Shown piece by piece: positions 55,701 to 64,000 of a DNA stretch of 64,000 bases. Each line of letters opens with the position of its first letter. Position 1 is the stretch's first letter. The stretch is from Mercurialis annua (taxonomy: Eukaryota > Streptophyta > Magnoliopsida > Malpighiales > Euphorbiaceae). Under the pieces are notes generated by a model. The model was not told the DNA's origin, ran no database searches, and was given only the letters and a program-made list of their open reading frames with translations. Made by a program: the position numbers and the translations under genes. The stretch lies in assembly GCF_937616625.2 (NCBI RefSeq), contig NC_065570.1, forward strand, positions 10,798,001 to 10,862,000. The letters are read 5' to 3'.

Positions 55701-56409
55701 TTATCTAAAAAAATAAAAATATTTGCACTTTTTACCTCAACATGGAAAATTACAAAAAAATGCCTTATATTTTTTTCATATTTATATTATTACTCTCGGT
55801 ATTAAGATAATTATGATTTTACTCTGTTAGCATAAAAACAGCAATGACATTATCATTTTGACATCGTAATATTTTTGTAAAAAATTTTTTTTTTTACATT
55901 ATCATACTATTATCATTAATTTTTTATACTATTATCATAACCTATTTTTATAAAAATTATTATTAACATTATCATAATATACTTTATCATAACAGTATCA
56001 TAAAATATTACCTTGACATATTTTATCATAACTTTTTATCATAATTTTATCATACTATTATCATAATATTATCATAATATATATTTTATCATAACAACAT
56101 CATAAACATTATCATAACATTGTCATGACGTATTTTATCATAACTATATCATAACCTTGTCATACTATTATCATAACCTTATCATACTATTATCATAACC
56201 ATAAAATATTATGATACTGATATGATAATGTAATGATACATATATGCTAACATTATTGATACTGATATGATAATCAAGCATATTTTGAAAAAAATCATTT
56301 TTCTCTGCAGTATTATGATACTGATATGATAGTGTTATAGTGATATCAATATAATAATCAAACGTTGTTTTCTGTAGAAAATCGTTTCAGCAGAAAATTG
56401 TTTTTTAGT
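55701..56409. other. AT-rich stretch with TATCATA-type repeats
   Basis: No gene. From about 55890 to 56215 variants of ATTATCATAA recur about every 10-20 bp, a degenerate microsatellite-like array. Opposite-strand versions (TGATATGATAATG) follow at 56215-56360. Confidence 0.65.
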
Positions 56410-57023
56410 GGACTACTATTTACCGCCCTAAATTACTATCCACTGTCCAACTTTTTACCAAAATATCCCTAAGCCATTTTCAGTTTGTTTAAAAAAATTC
56501 AATCCTCTCAATTCAATTAAAAACCCAACAAATATCCGATCGAATTTACAATAAAAATGTCAAAATCGACGAGAGATAGAGGACGGAACTTTCGATAAAT
56601 AATCGGTTTTTATTTATTTAGTTTTTTAATTTTTTTAAATTTTTTTTAATGGGCCATCGCCATCTGATTTGGCGATGGCCCATAAGAGCCATCGCCAAAT
56701 TAAGGAGATGGTCGCCGCATCACCAAATCAAGGCGATAGCCCATAGGGTCTATCGCCAAATCAAGGCGATGGCCCATTAAAAATAATTAAAAAAAATTAA
56801 AAAAATTTAAAAACAAAAAAATTAAAAACCGATTAATTATTAGAGGTTACCGTCCTCTATTCTTAGGTGATTTTGATATTTTTATTATAAATTTGCTCGG
56901 TTATTTGTCGGGTTTTTAGTTGAGTTGAGAGGATTGAATTTTTTTTAACTGAAAATGGCTTAGGGATATTTTGGTAAAATGTTGGATGGTGGGTAGTAAT
57001 TTGGGCGACGAATAGTAAAACCC
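56410..57023. mobile_element. Foldback element, 614 bp, GC-rich inverted core
   Basis: Left phrases (ACCGCCCTAAATTACTATCC, CAAAATATCCCTAAGCCATTTTC) recur inverted at the right end, so nearly the whole unit can fold. The centre (about 56650-56776) repeats GGCGATGGCCCA-type palindromes. Flanks share TTTTTTA only, so TSD is weak. Non-coding. Confidence 0.72.
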
Positions 57024-57222
57024 TTTTTTATCATAAAATATTTTTTATGCAAATATTTAAATATAAAACTGAAAAAATTAAAGAGCAATTTTTATAGATC
57101 TAAGAATTAAAATAAATCGTAATGATCACCACGATCGACGTAGCGTGATGGCGGATCGACGGTAGTGTGATGGCAGAACGACAGCAGATCGATGAAGGAA
57201 CATCGACGGAGCAATAAAAAAA
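57024..57222. other. Short flank left of the Ale Copia element
   Basis: AT-rich, then a GATCGACG-rich patch (about 57125-57210). No gene is visible. Confidence 0.5.
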
Positions 57223-57413
57223 GTCAGAGAATGGATTTGAATAGTTGTGTATGATTCATATGTAAATGAGAAGGATATATATACAAGTAGATACAGGGAT
57301 GTTTAGGAAATGAATAAATCATAAGCCTAATTTATAGGAGTTGCTATACTATGAGATCTTTACAAGATAGGAAACTATTGACCATCACCACTAATTATGC
57401 TAACCCTTTGACA
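57223..57413 (-). repeat. 3' LTR of the Ale element (191 bp)
   Basis: Identical to 61707-61897. On the minus strand it starts TGTCAAAGGGTTAGC. A TATATATA box occurs near 57275-57286. The LTR/flank base at 57223 is ambiguous by one base. Confidence 0.92.
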
Positions 57414-60400
57414 CTCCCCCACAAGCTGAAGGTGGAGGAGAGTGTAACCGAAGCTTGGAAAAAATTTTATAAAATTGTTCTTTAGCTAAAGGTTTTGTAA
57501 GAATGTCAGCAAGTTGATCCTTCGAAGACACCGGAATGATTTGTAGCTCTTTGCCCATTACTTGATCCCGAACAAAATGATAGTCAACTTCCACATGCCG
57601 AGTACGAGCATGAAAAACAGGATTAGAAGATAAAAAAACTGCTCCAACATTATCACAATAAACCAGTGGAGGATTAGCCAAAAGCACACCCAATTCATTT
57701 AAAAGTTTGCTAAGCCATTTGAGCTCAACAGAGACATTTGCAATGGCTTTGAATTCTGCTTCCGTCGAAGACCTCGCCACTGTTTGCTGTTTCTTGGAGG
57801 TCCAGGCGAGTAAGTTGCTCCCAATGTAAATTAAGAAACCCCCAGTACTGCGCCTGTCATCGGGACAACCAGCCCAATCTGAATCACTGAAGGCAACTAG
57901 ATCTGTCAAAGGCGTTTTGGTAATAAGTAAACCCTTTGAAAGAGTACCATTCAAATACCGCAGGACATGCTTAAGCGCTTGAAAATGGACATCAGTGGGT
58001 TTATGCATAAATTGACACAACTTGTTGACTGCAAATGACAAATCAGGACGAGTAATGGTAGCATACTGTAGGCTGCCACAAAATTGTCGATAGCGTCGAG
58101 CTTCGTCAGAAGGCAATAACTTTCCAAGTTGAGATGACAAAGTAGTTCCAGTAACCATTGGCGTGGAACTGGGTTTGCAAGATGTCATACCAGCAGTGTT
58201 GAGCAAGGTTTGAATGTATGCTTTTTGAGACAAAATCAATCCAGCAGGACAAGAAATAGCTTCAATACCCAGAAAAAAATTCAAAGTACCAAGGTCTCGC
58301 AACGAAAATTCAGCATGCAATTTGGCAATTAAGTTATTCATCATGGTCGAATTATTACCGGTGAGAATGACGTCATCAACATAGACCAGAAGAAAACATG
58401 TATCAGATCCCTTGTTGTAGATGAAGAGTGAGGAATCAGTATGAGAACCTTTGAAACCAACCTGAAAAAGAAAATTACTCAGCCGTTGATACCATGCCCG
58501 AGGAGCCTGCTTAAGTCCATAAAGTGACTTATGGAGAAGACAAACATAATTAGGATGTAATGGATCAACAAATCCCTGCGGCTGCCTCATGTATATTTGT
58601 TCATCTAGATTACCATGTAAAAAAGCATTACTGACATCCAATTGCCGGATAACCCAGTCTCTAGAGACAGCTACAGATATCACCGTACGAACCGTAATAG
58701 GCTTCACAACAGGACTAAATGTCTCCATATAATCCACACCATACTCTTGTGTAAATCCTTGAGCCACTAAACGGGCTTTGTGCCGTTCAACTGTACCATC
58801 AGCATGGCGCTTGATTTTATAAATCCAGCGATTTCCGACCACATTAGCACCAGGAGGAGGAGGCACTAGGGTCCATGTATTTGTTTTAAGTAAGGCATCC
58901 ATCTCATTATCCATAGCAATACGCCATTCAGAGAGTTTAACTGCTTGAGAGAAAGTTCTGGGTTCCATAGTGTTAGATGAAGAAGAAGGAGAAGTGACCA
59001 AACCAACGTACGGTACTTTTTTTGTTGGACAAGGACGTAGAGAATAGATAGGATGTGTTCGATTAGGTTCTGGTTGTGGAGGAGATTCGGTTGGGGAACA
59101 AGAACTAGAAGCGGAAGGGATTGGAGTTGAAGGGCGTGTGAGAGTGTGAAAAGATGAAGAATTGGCTGGATAAGACGTTGGGGAATTAAGTTGAGTTGGA
59201 GAAACAGATTGACTTAGGTTAGGAATATGAGAAAAAGAATTTGATAAGGTACCTGATTGCAGCGGGTAAGAAATTTTTAACCATGGAGAACTGACAGCAT
59301 GAGAGACCTGTGGAGAAGATTGAACCTGCACATTCTGAAAGGGAAAACATTTTTCATCAAACTCCACATGACGTGATAAATAAATCCGGCCAGAATCTTT
59401 ATCAAGGCACCTATATCCTAAATGATTAGGGGAATAACCAAGGAATACACACTGCTTTGTTCGATAGGAGAATTTGTGTTGATTATAAGGACGCAAAAGC
59501 GGATAGACAGCGCATCCGAAGATTCTTAAAAAATTAAAATCTGGATTTGTATGATATAACACAGACAGTGGAATTTTTGAGTTAAGAGCAGATGAAGGCA
59601 TTCTATTAATTAAGAAAACAGAAGTTTCAAAAGCGTACTGCCAATACTTGAAAGGTGAACCACAATGTCCCATCAAAGATAACCCAATATCGACAACATG
59701 TCTAATTTTCCTCTCAGCAGTACCATTTTGTTCATGTGTGTGAGGGCACGTGATACGATGAGAAATTCCTTGAGTTTTAAAAAAACGATTCAGGGAACGA
59801 TATTCACCCCCCCAATCAGAGTTGACAAACTTGATGGTAGAGTTGAATTGTTTTTCGACAAGTTTCTGAAATTGACAAAAGACAGAAAAGACGTCACTTT
59901 TGTTCTTAATGGGAAAGAACCAAGTAAAGAGAGAATAATCATCAATGAAAATAACAAAATACTTATCACCAGTAGACGAACTTAGAGGTGCAGGACCCCA
60001 TACATCTGTATGAATCAACTCTAGCGGTGTGCTACTGCGATGATTAGTTAAACCTAATGATACTCGATGAAGTTTGCCTAAACAACATGCTTCACATTTA
60101 TCAGAAAATCGTTTAAAGTTCGTACAAGGCAACTGAAATTTATTAACTAACTGTCTAACAGTTTGATAATTTGGATGACCAAGTCTTGCATGCCAGTTCT
60201 CCAAGGTTGTCACGTAGGCTGCTGCAATCGGATGTTGGGGAAGAAGTGTGGTTTGAAGTTTGTAAAGTCCCAAGTCAGTGGTGCCCCGTAGAATCGGTTT
60301 CTTGGTTACCTGATCTTTCACAGAACAATGATCAGCATGAAATTCAAAAAAACAGTTATTATCCTTACAAAACTTTTGAACTGATAACAAAGGTTTAGTA

Positions 60401-61659
60401 ATGGATGGGACATGTAAGATTTTGTCCATTTTCAGCGGCTTAATAGAGGATTTAATAGAACTATTACCAATATTAGCAATATGAAGAGAAGTACCATTAC
60501 CAATAGTTAACTTTTCCATACCCTTATAGTTGTCCGCAATGCTCAGAGAAGACAAATCTGGTGTAACATGATGAGTGGCACCAGTATCCGGGTACCAATC
60601 AAGAGGAGGAGCAGAGCTCCTATTTTCTGAGTAGTTGCTAGTATGAGAGTACTGCGTGAGATTAGCTTGATGAATCGGAGGTGTGCGCCGTGTTGAGGCA
60701 GATCGAGAATTAAAATTGGAGTCAAAACGTCGTCTACACTCATACGCCATATGATTGGTATATCCACAAATTTGACATTGAGAACGACCAAAAGACATCG
60801 ATCGTCGTCCTCGTCCACCCTGCCTGCGAGTGTGATTCTGATTAGGAACAAAAGATGAGTTGAAAAAGGGGTGAGAGGATCTATGTTGTCCAGTAGAATG
60901 ATGCTCTGGAACTCGTTGAGTCAGATTTGCTTGCGGTATATGAGGTTGCTGAGATCTGAGTAACAGTTCATACGCAACTAACTGACCATGAAGATCATGA
61001 TAGCTAGGTGGTTCAGGTCTTTGTTGTAAAGCAGCGATAATTCCATTAAAATCAGCACCCAATTTGTTATAGACAATCGCGTTGAATTCAGCTGGTGAGA
61101 TGGGTTGGTTTGCTAATGCAAGTTGGTCGGCTATGGCCTTTGCTTGTTGCAAATACTGAGCGACTGACTTGTCATCTTTGTTGAGATTATGAAGTTCTAG
61201 GTGTAGCTGTGTACGTTGTGCTTGACTCACAGCACCATAGGCAGAGGCTAGTGCAAACCAAATTTCTGAAGCAGAGTTCAGTCCTATGAGAAGAGGATAA
61301 ACCTCCTCTGATATTGATGACAACAACCATGAGAAGAGCAACTGATCTTTATTAAACCATGTTAGATATGTTGGATTAACTTCTTGTTGATTTGAGTCGG
61401 AATTGAGAATATATTTGGACGGAGGTACATCCGTGCCGTTGAGAATTCCATGTAGATTATAGAAATTAAGAAGAGGAGTGAACTGCAATTTCCAAGGAAT
61501 ATAATTTTTTGAATTTAGTTTGATAGAAAAGGTTTGTTGAATGTGGGTAGGGGTTGCAGTGGTTGTTATCATAGATAGATGAGACGGAATAGGATTTGTG
61601 GGTACAGAGGTGGTTGATGGGGAAGAAGCTGATGTTGTTGAAGAAGAGGAAGAAGTCAT
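57400..61659 (-). CDS. Copia gag-pol polyprotein (Ale-type), intact, 1419 aa
   Basis: The frame encodes, in order: a Ser/Thr-rich start, gag (KNYIPWKLQF at about 51-60), a CCHC knuckle (CQICGYTNHMAYEC, 295-308), aspartic protease with DTG (358-360), GAG-pre-integrase (WHARLGHPNYQT), integrase with D552, D615 and E649, reverse transcriptase with YVDD (1093-1096), and RNase H (SDSDWAGCPDDRRS near 1250 and RSSTEAEF). No stops or frameshifts occur. The last codons overlap the 3' LTR by about 14 bp. Retrotransposition in the host germ line is its only expected role. The start was taken as the first ATG after the primer site. Confidence 0.95.
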   Translation of the reverse strand: MTSSSSSTTSASSPSTTSVPTNPIPSHLSMITTTATPTHIQQTFSIKLNSKNYIPWKLQFTPLLNFYNLHGILNGTDVPPSKYILNSDSNQQEVNPTYLTWFNKDQLLFSWLLSSISEEVYPLLIGLNSASEIWFALASAYGAVSQAQRTQLHLELHNLNKDDKSVAQYLQQAKAIADQLALANQPISPAEFNAIVYNKLGADFNGIIAALQQRPEPPSYHDLHGQLVAYELLLRSQQPHIPQANLTQRVPEHHSTGQHRSSHPFFNSSFVPNQNHTRRQGGRGRRSMSFGRSQCQICGYTNHMAYECRRRFDSNFNSRSASTRRTPPIHQANLTQYSHTSNYSENRSSAPPLDWYPDTGATHHVTPDLSSLSIADNYKGMEKLTIGNGTSLHIANIGNSSIKSSIKPLKMDKILHVPSITKPLLSVQKFCKDNNCFFEFHADHCSVKDQVTKKPILRGTTDLGLYKLQTTLLPQHPIAAAYVTTLENWHARLGHPNYQTVRQLVNKFQLPCTNFKRFSDKCEACCLGKLHRVSLGLTNHRSSTPLELIHTDVWGPAPLSSSTGDKYFVIFIDDYSLFTWFFPIKNKSDVFSVFCQFQKLVEKQFNSTIKFVNSDWGGEYRSLNRFFKTQGISHRITCPHTHEQNGTAERKIRHVVDIGLSLMGHCGSPFKYWQYAFETSVFLINRMPSSALNSKIPLSVLYHTNPDFNFLRIFGCAVYPLLRPYNQHKFSYRTKQCVFLGYSPNHLGYRCLDKDSGRIYLSRHVEFDEKCFPFQNVQVQSSPQVSHAVSSPWLKISYPLQSGTLSNSFSHIPNLSQSVSPTQLNSPTSYPANSSSFHTLTRPSTPIPSASSSCSPTESPPQPEPNRTHPIYSLRPCPTKKVPYVGLVTSPSSSSNTMEPRTFSQAVKLSEWRIAMDNEMDALLKTNTWTLVPPPPGANVVGNRWIYKIKRHADGTVERHKARLVAQGFTQEYGVDYMETFSPVVKPITVRTVISVAVSRDWVIRQLDVSNAFLHGNLDEQIYMRQPQGFVDPLHPNYVCLLHKSLYGLKQAPRAWYQRLSNFLFQVGFKGSHTDSSLFIYNKGSDTCFLLVYVDDVILTGNNSTMMNNLIAKLHAEFSLRDLGTLNFFLGIEAISCPAGLILSQKAYIQTLLNTAGMTSCKPSSTPMVTGTTLSSQLGKLLPSDEARRYRQFCGSLQYATITRPDLSFAVNKLCQFMHKPTDVHFQALKHVLRYLNGTLSKGLLITKTPLTDLVAFSDSDWAGCPDDRRSTGGFLIYIGSNLLAWTSKKQQTVARSSTEAEFKAIANVSVELKWLSKLLNELGVLLANPPLVYCDNVGAVFLSSNPVFHARTRHVEVDYHFVRDQVMGKELQIIPVSSKDQLADILTKPLAKEQFYKIFSKLRLHSPPPSACGGVSKG

Positions 61660-61692
61660 TATTTGCAGTAGAGAAAAAAAGAAAAAAGGTTA

Positions 61693-61705
61693 GGCTTTGA
61701 TACCA
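61693..61705 (-). other. Primer-binding site of the Ale element
   Basis: On the minus strand TGGTATCAAAGCC follows the 5' LTR by one or two bases, identical to the site in the Tork-type element at 32-44. It is initiator tRNA-Met type. Confidence 0.82.
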
Positions 61706-61706
61706 A

Positions 61707-61897
61707 GTCAGAGAATGGATTTGAATAGTTGTGTATGATTCATATGTAAATGAGAAGGATATATATACAAGTAGATACAGGGATGTTTAGGAAATGAATA
61801 AATCATAAGCCTAATTTATAGGAGTTGCTATACTATGAGATCTTTACAAGATAGGAAACTATTGACCATCACCACTAATTATGCTAACCCTTTGACA
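61707..61897 (-). repeat. 5' LTR of the Ale element (191 bp)
   Basis: Identical to the 57223-57413 copy. It supplies the promoter for the polyprotein. Confidence 0.92.
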
Positions 61898-62704
61898 AAA
61901 AAGAAGAAAAGAAAATGAAGAGGACGAAGAGATACACGTACTAGAGTAAAAAAATGCTTAGAGTAAAAAATAATAAGAAATAAGTATTATTATAATAAAA
62001 AAAGTAAAAGTGTTAAAAAGGTGAAAATAATTTCTCTATATTTTCACTGTTAGAGTAAAAATTACTATTATTTAAAAAATTGAGTGTTTTTTCTAATTTT
62101 CTCTAAAAACATTAAAAACATTTAAGATAAAAAAAAAATAGGGAGCAAGTGATTTAGGGGTTATTTCTCAAAATCAAATACTCCCTCTAATTTTCTCTAG
62201 TTTCTTTTTCTTATGGCTAAACTTCAAAAATATAAATTATGACGGATGTGCGGAGTCTCATAGTAATTTGCTCTATTTATTTTCTCATAAACTACTATAT
62301 TTAATAACTAACATATTTTATGTGGTCGTACGTAGTTTATAAAATTTAAAATTAGAAAATTCGGAAGATGTTATTTATATAAGTGTCGTGATTTTTTATT
62401 AAATGTTGGTCCATTTTATTTAATAATGTAGGATTACCAAAATAAATCAGACTATGTTTATCAGATTAAACTAATTTTATATACTTATATAATACAACTA
62501 ATATCAATTTTTTTTGGTAGAATTAATATTAAAATTTGCCAATAAAATAATAATAAAATTTAAAATATAATGCTAGTTATAATGAATTGAATTGAAAACA
62601 TGGAGTAACCAATAGAATGAAAAAACAAAAAGCATGGCTCAATGCAAATTAAAGTGAATTGAGTGATTAAAATATCCAAGAAATAATGAAAAAGAAGTAA
62701 AGAT
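61898..62704. other. AT-rich intergenic region
   Basis: The presumed 3' flank of the At3g17950-like gene and the right flank of the Copia insertion. Nothing else is recognised. Confidence 0.55.
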
Positions 62705-63100
62705 TCAATGAGTTAGTTGCGGACAGAAGCATGAAAACAGAAATGGAAGTCCATACCCATTCCCATCTGCCTCAATTGATACTGAATTTAACGGACAAAA
62801 ATCACTAACTCCGCCAGTTCTGTTAACGTTGTTGGCTGCAGCTCTTCTTTCCTCTTGAAGAAAATGACTGAGTGAAGCTGCGTTAGTGTTAACAGCGTCA
62901 CTACTGCTTAGCTTTGAGCATAACCAGAATAAACAATTAGGTTTGTTATTCATCTTTTGATCGTTAAAAGTTTGGTCTGCCCTTCTTCTTCTTCTTCTTG
63001 TTCTACTTGATCTTCTCGAGAGCTCGGAAACATTATCGCTACTTACTCCGATGAGGCTACCGAGGGTGATGCTCTTGTCGTGGAAGAATGATCCGGTTGA
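62705..63100 (-). CDS. Last exon of an At3g17950-like uncharacterised protein (partial)
   Basis: The acceptor TTATCAG (63103-63101 on the minus strand) opens a frame of 131 codons plus stop. It begins STGSFFHDKSITLGSLIGVS, the hallmark of a small plant family represented by Arabidopsis At3g17950. A basic Arg run encoded by GAA-type triplets follows, then CLFWLCSKL, a SLSHFLQEERRAAANN segment like the family's SLGxFLEVERR, and GYGLPFLFSCF in place of the usual terminal hydrophobic/Gly segment. Upstream exons, including the start, were not found in 63101-64000 and probably lie beyond the window. Function is unknown for the family. The C terminus is diverged, so the copy could be unusual or decaying. 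Confidence 0.65.
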   Translation of the reverse strand, partial: STGSFFHDKSITLGSLIGVSSDNVSELSRRSSRTRRRRRRADQTFNDQKMNNKPNCLFWLCSKLSSSDAVNTNAASLSHFLQEERRAAANNVNRTGGVSDFCPLNSVSIEADGNGYGLPFLFSCFCPQLTH

Positions 63101-64000
63101 CTGATAAATTCATCATAAGAGATACAAAATTTTATTATATAAAGTAAATCAATAACTATTTTATACTATAACTTTCTATTATAGCATAAATCAATAACTA
63201 TTTTATAATAATAATGCGGAATAATTAACTTTGAATGAACCTACCGAAGAGCTATACATTACCTTAAATGGTGCAAGTAAAAATATTCTACTAGAGTCAT
63301 AGATTCAGAAGAAAAAAAAAACTTTACTGAACCTTAATATATCAAATCGAAAATCAATCTTAAGGGACTGATTTTTGACTCCAAATTTCATCGTTTAAAT
63401 CAATGTTCTAAAAATCAAATTGGTGAGGCCACCGGTTTCTGGTTGAACCGGTTCAATAATCGGTTCAACTAGTTTAACACATTTTTAAAAAATATAAAAA
63501 AAAATTGGTTTACCGGTTTAACTTCCGATTCACCAGTTCAACATCTGATTTTTATTGGTTCAATCCGGTTCAAACTGGTCCAACCCAATTCAACTAAAAA
63601 ATTCGGGCTTTTGGTTGTTTTAGACCGGACCACTGGCCGGTTTCCGGTTTAACCGGTATGATCGGCCGGTCCTGTCCGGTTTTTAAAACACGGGTTTAAA
63701 CCAATTTTTTAAACTAATATAGATCTGTTGCATTCAATTTTTATTTCATATATATTTGAATTCATTTTTGCAAAGTCGAATAAATGTTTAGACCTCATAA
63801 ATACCTTTTATCTAATAATTTAGTATTGAATAATCTTATAAAAAAATTATCTTTCAATTATATAGTACTATTTTAGTGCATCATGCTAAAATAAAAGTTT
63901 AGTGATTCACGTGATTTAATATTACCCAACAAATCCCTGAAAACTCATCCGAAATTTGTACACCCAAACAACTTGGTATCAAAATTTTGAACAAATTACT
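63101..64000. other. Intron or upstream flank of the At3g17950-like gene
   Basis: No coding block was recognised on either strand. The stretch contains the ACCGGTT-rich element at 63401-63693 and otherwise AT-rich sequence. It is probably part of the gene's intron. Confidence 0.5.
63401..63693. mobile_element. hAT-like element with ACCGGTTNAAC repeats, about 293 bp
   Basis: The left end CAATGTTCTAAAAATC and the inverted right end CCGTGTTTTAAAAACC are imperfect terminal repeats resembling CANTG hAT ends. Flanks GTTTAAAT (63393-63400) and GTTTAAAC (63694-63701) match at 7 of 8 positions, as hAT duplications do. The interior is packed with CCGGTTCAA-type motifs. It has no coding capacity. Confidence 0.68.

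Larger units (their letters stand above)
57223..61897 (-). mobile_element. Complete Ale/Retrofit-type Copia element, 4675 bp, identical LTRs
   Basis: Two 191 bp LTRs (57223-57413 and 61707-61897) are identical base for base by eye. On the minus strand the order is LTR, primer site TGGTATCAAAGCC (61693-61705), one polyprotein (61659-57400), a GGGGGAG polypurine tract and LTR. The flanks read AAAAA on both sides, a plausible 5 bp TSD but low complexity. The short LTR and gag motif (KLNSKNYIPWKLQF) fit the Ale/Retrofit lineage. This is the youngest element in the window and may be autonomous. Confidence 0.95.

Noticed and set aside
55890..56215. CRISPR-like regular repeats
   Set aside because: The units are short, AT-rich and irregular with no spacers of constant length, and this is plant nuclear DNA. 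It is microsatellite-like decay.
57223..61897. Firm 5 bp TSD AAAAA for the Ale element
   Set aside because: The flanks are A-rich on both sides, so the match may be by chance and the LTR edge is uncertain by one base; treated as plausible only.

Overview
This window is AT-rich nuclear DNA of a flowering plant, almost certainly a eudicot. The evidence is spliced genes with GT-AG introns, plant-type proteins (TFIIE beta, a WDR44-like WD40 protein, an IRT/ZIP metal transporter cluster, an At3g17950-like protein) and a plant transposon load: Copia, Athila-type Gypsy, L1-type LINEs, tRNA-derived SINEs, a Helitron, Stowaway, hAT-like elements and Mutator-like MITEs. The sequence alone does not let me name the genus.

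Layout. 1-4676: nearly complete Tork-type Copia element with an intact polyprotein; only the last 29 bases of its 5' LTR are inside the window. 4677-8645: non-genic, with two palindromic MITEs that have 9-10 bp target-site duplications (TSDs) and a zone of TGTATC repeats. 8646-15672: a divergent gene pair, a J-like protein lacking HPD (minus) and a seven-exon WD40 gene (plus) whose introns hold a mini-SINE and several MITEs. 17542-20351: a four-exon TFIIE beta gene (minus) with a MITE in intron 1. 20352-25589: possible noncoding first exon, a truncated LINE, a large foldback Mutator-like element and a stray exon resembling ribosomal protein L24. 25590-45579: three tandem ZIP/IRT-type transporter genes (minus), two intact and one missing transmembrane helix 6, separated by transposons including a 2.9 kb Helitron. 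46200-50190: decayed L1-type LINE. 50191-55700: internally deleted Athila-like element in which gag runs into the integrase C terminus. 57223-61897: young Ale/Retrofit Copia element with identical LTRs and an intact reading frame. 62705-63100: last exon of an At3g17950-like gene whose upstream exons lie outside or were not found.

The host genes do not form one pathway. The ZIP cluster is a local tandem expansion for divalent metal (iron/zinc type) uptake; its copies share promoter-proximal sequence but differ in a G-box and in integrity. The other genes are basal (TFIIE beta) or of poorly defined function.

No unprecedented system is evident. The most distinctive signals are a group of foldback MITE families with GG-starting, TAAT-containing ends, several with exact 9-10 bp TSDs; a SINE family only about 105-112 bp long, present twice with separate TSDs; a Helitron with both termini resolved; the helix-6-less ZIP copy; and the stray RPL24-like exon. 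All splice structures are inferred from reading frame, splice consensus and family knowledge, not from transcripts.
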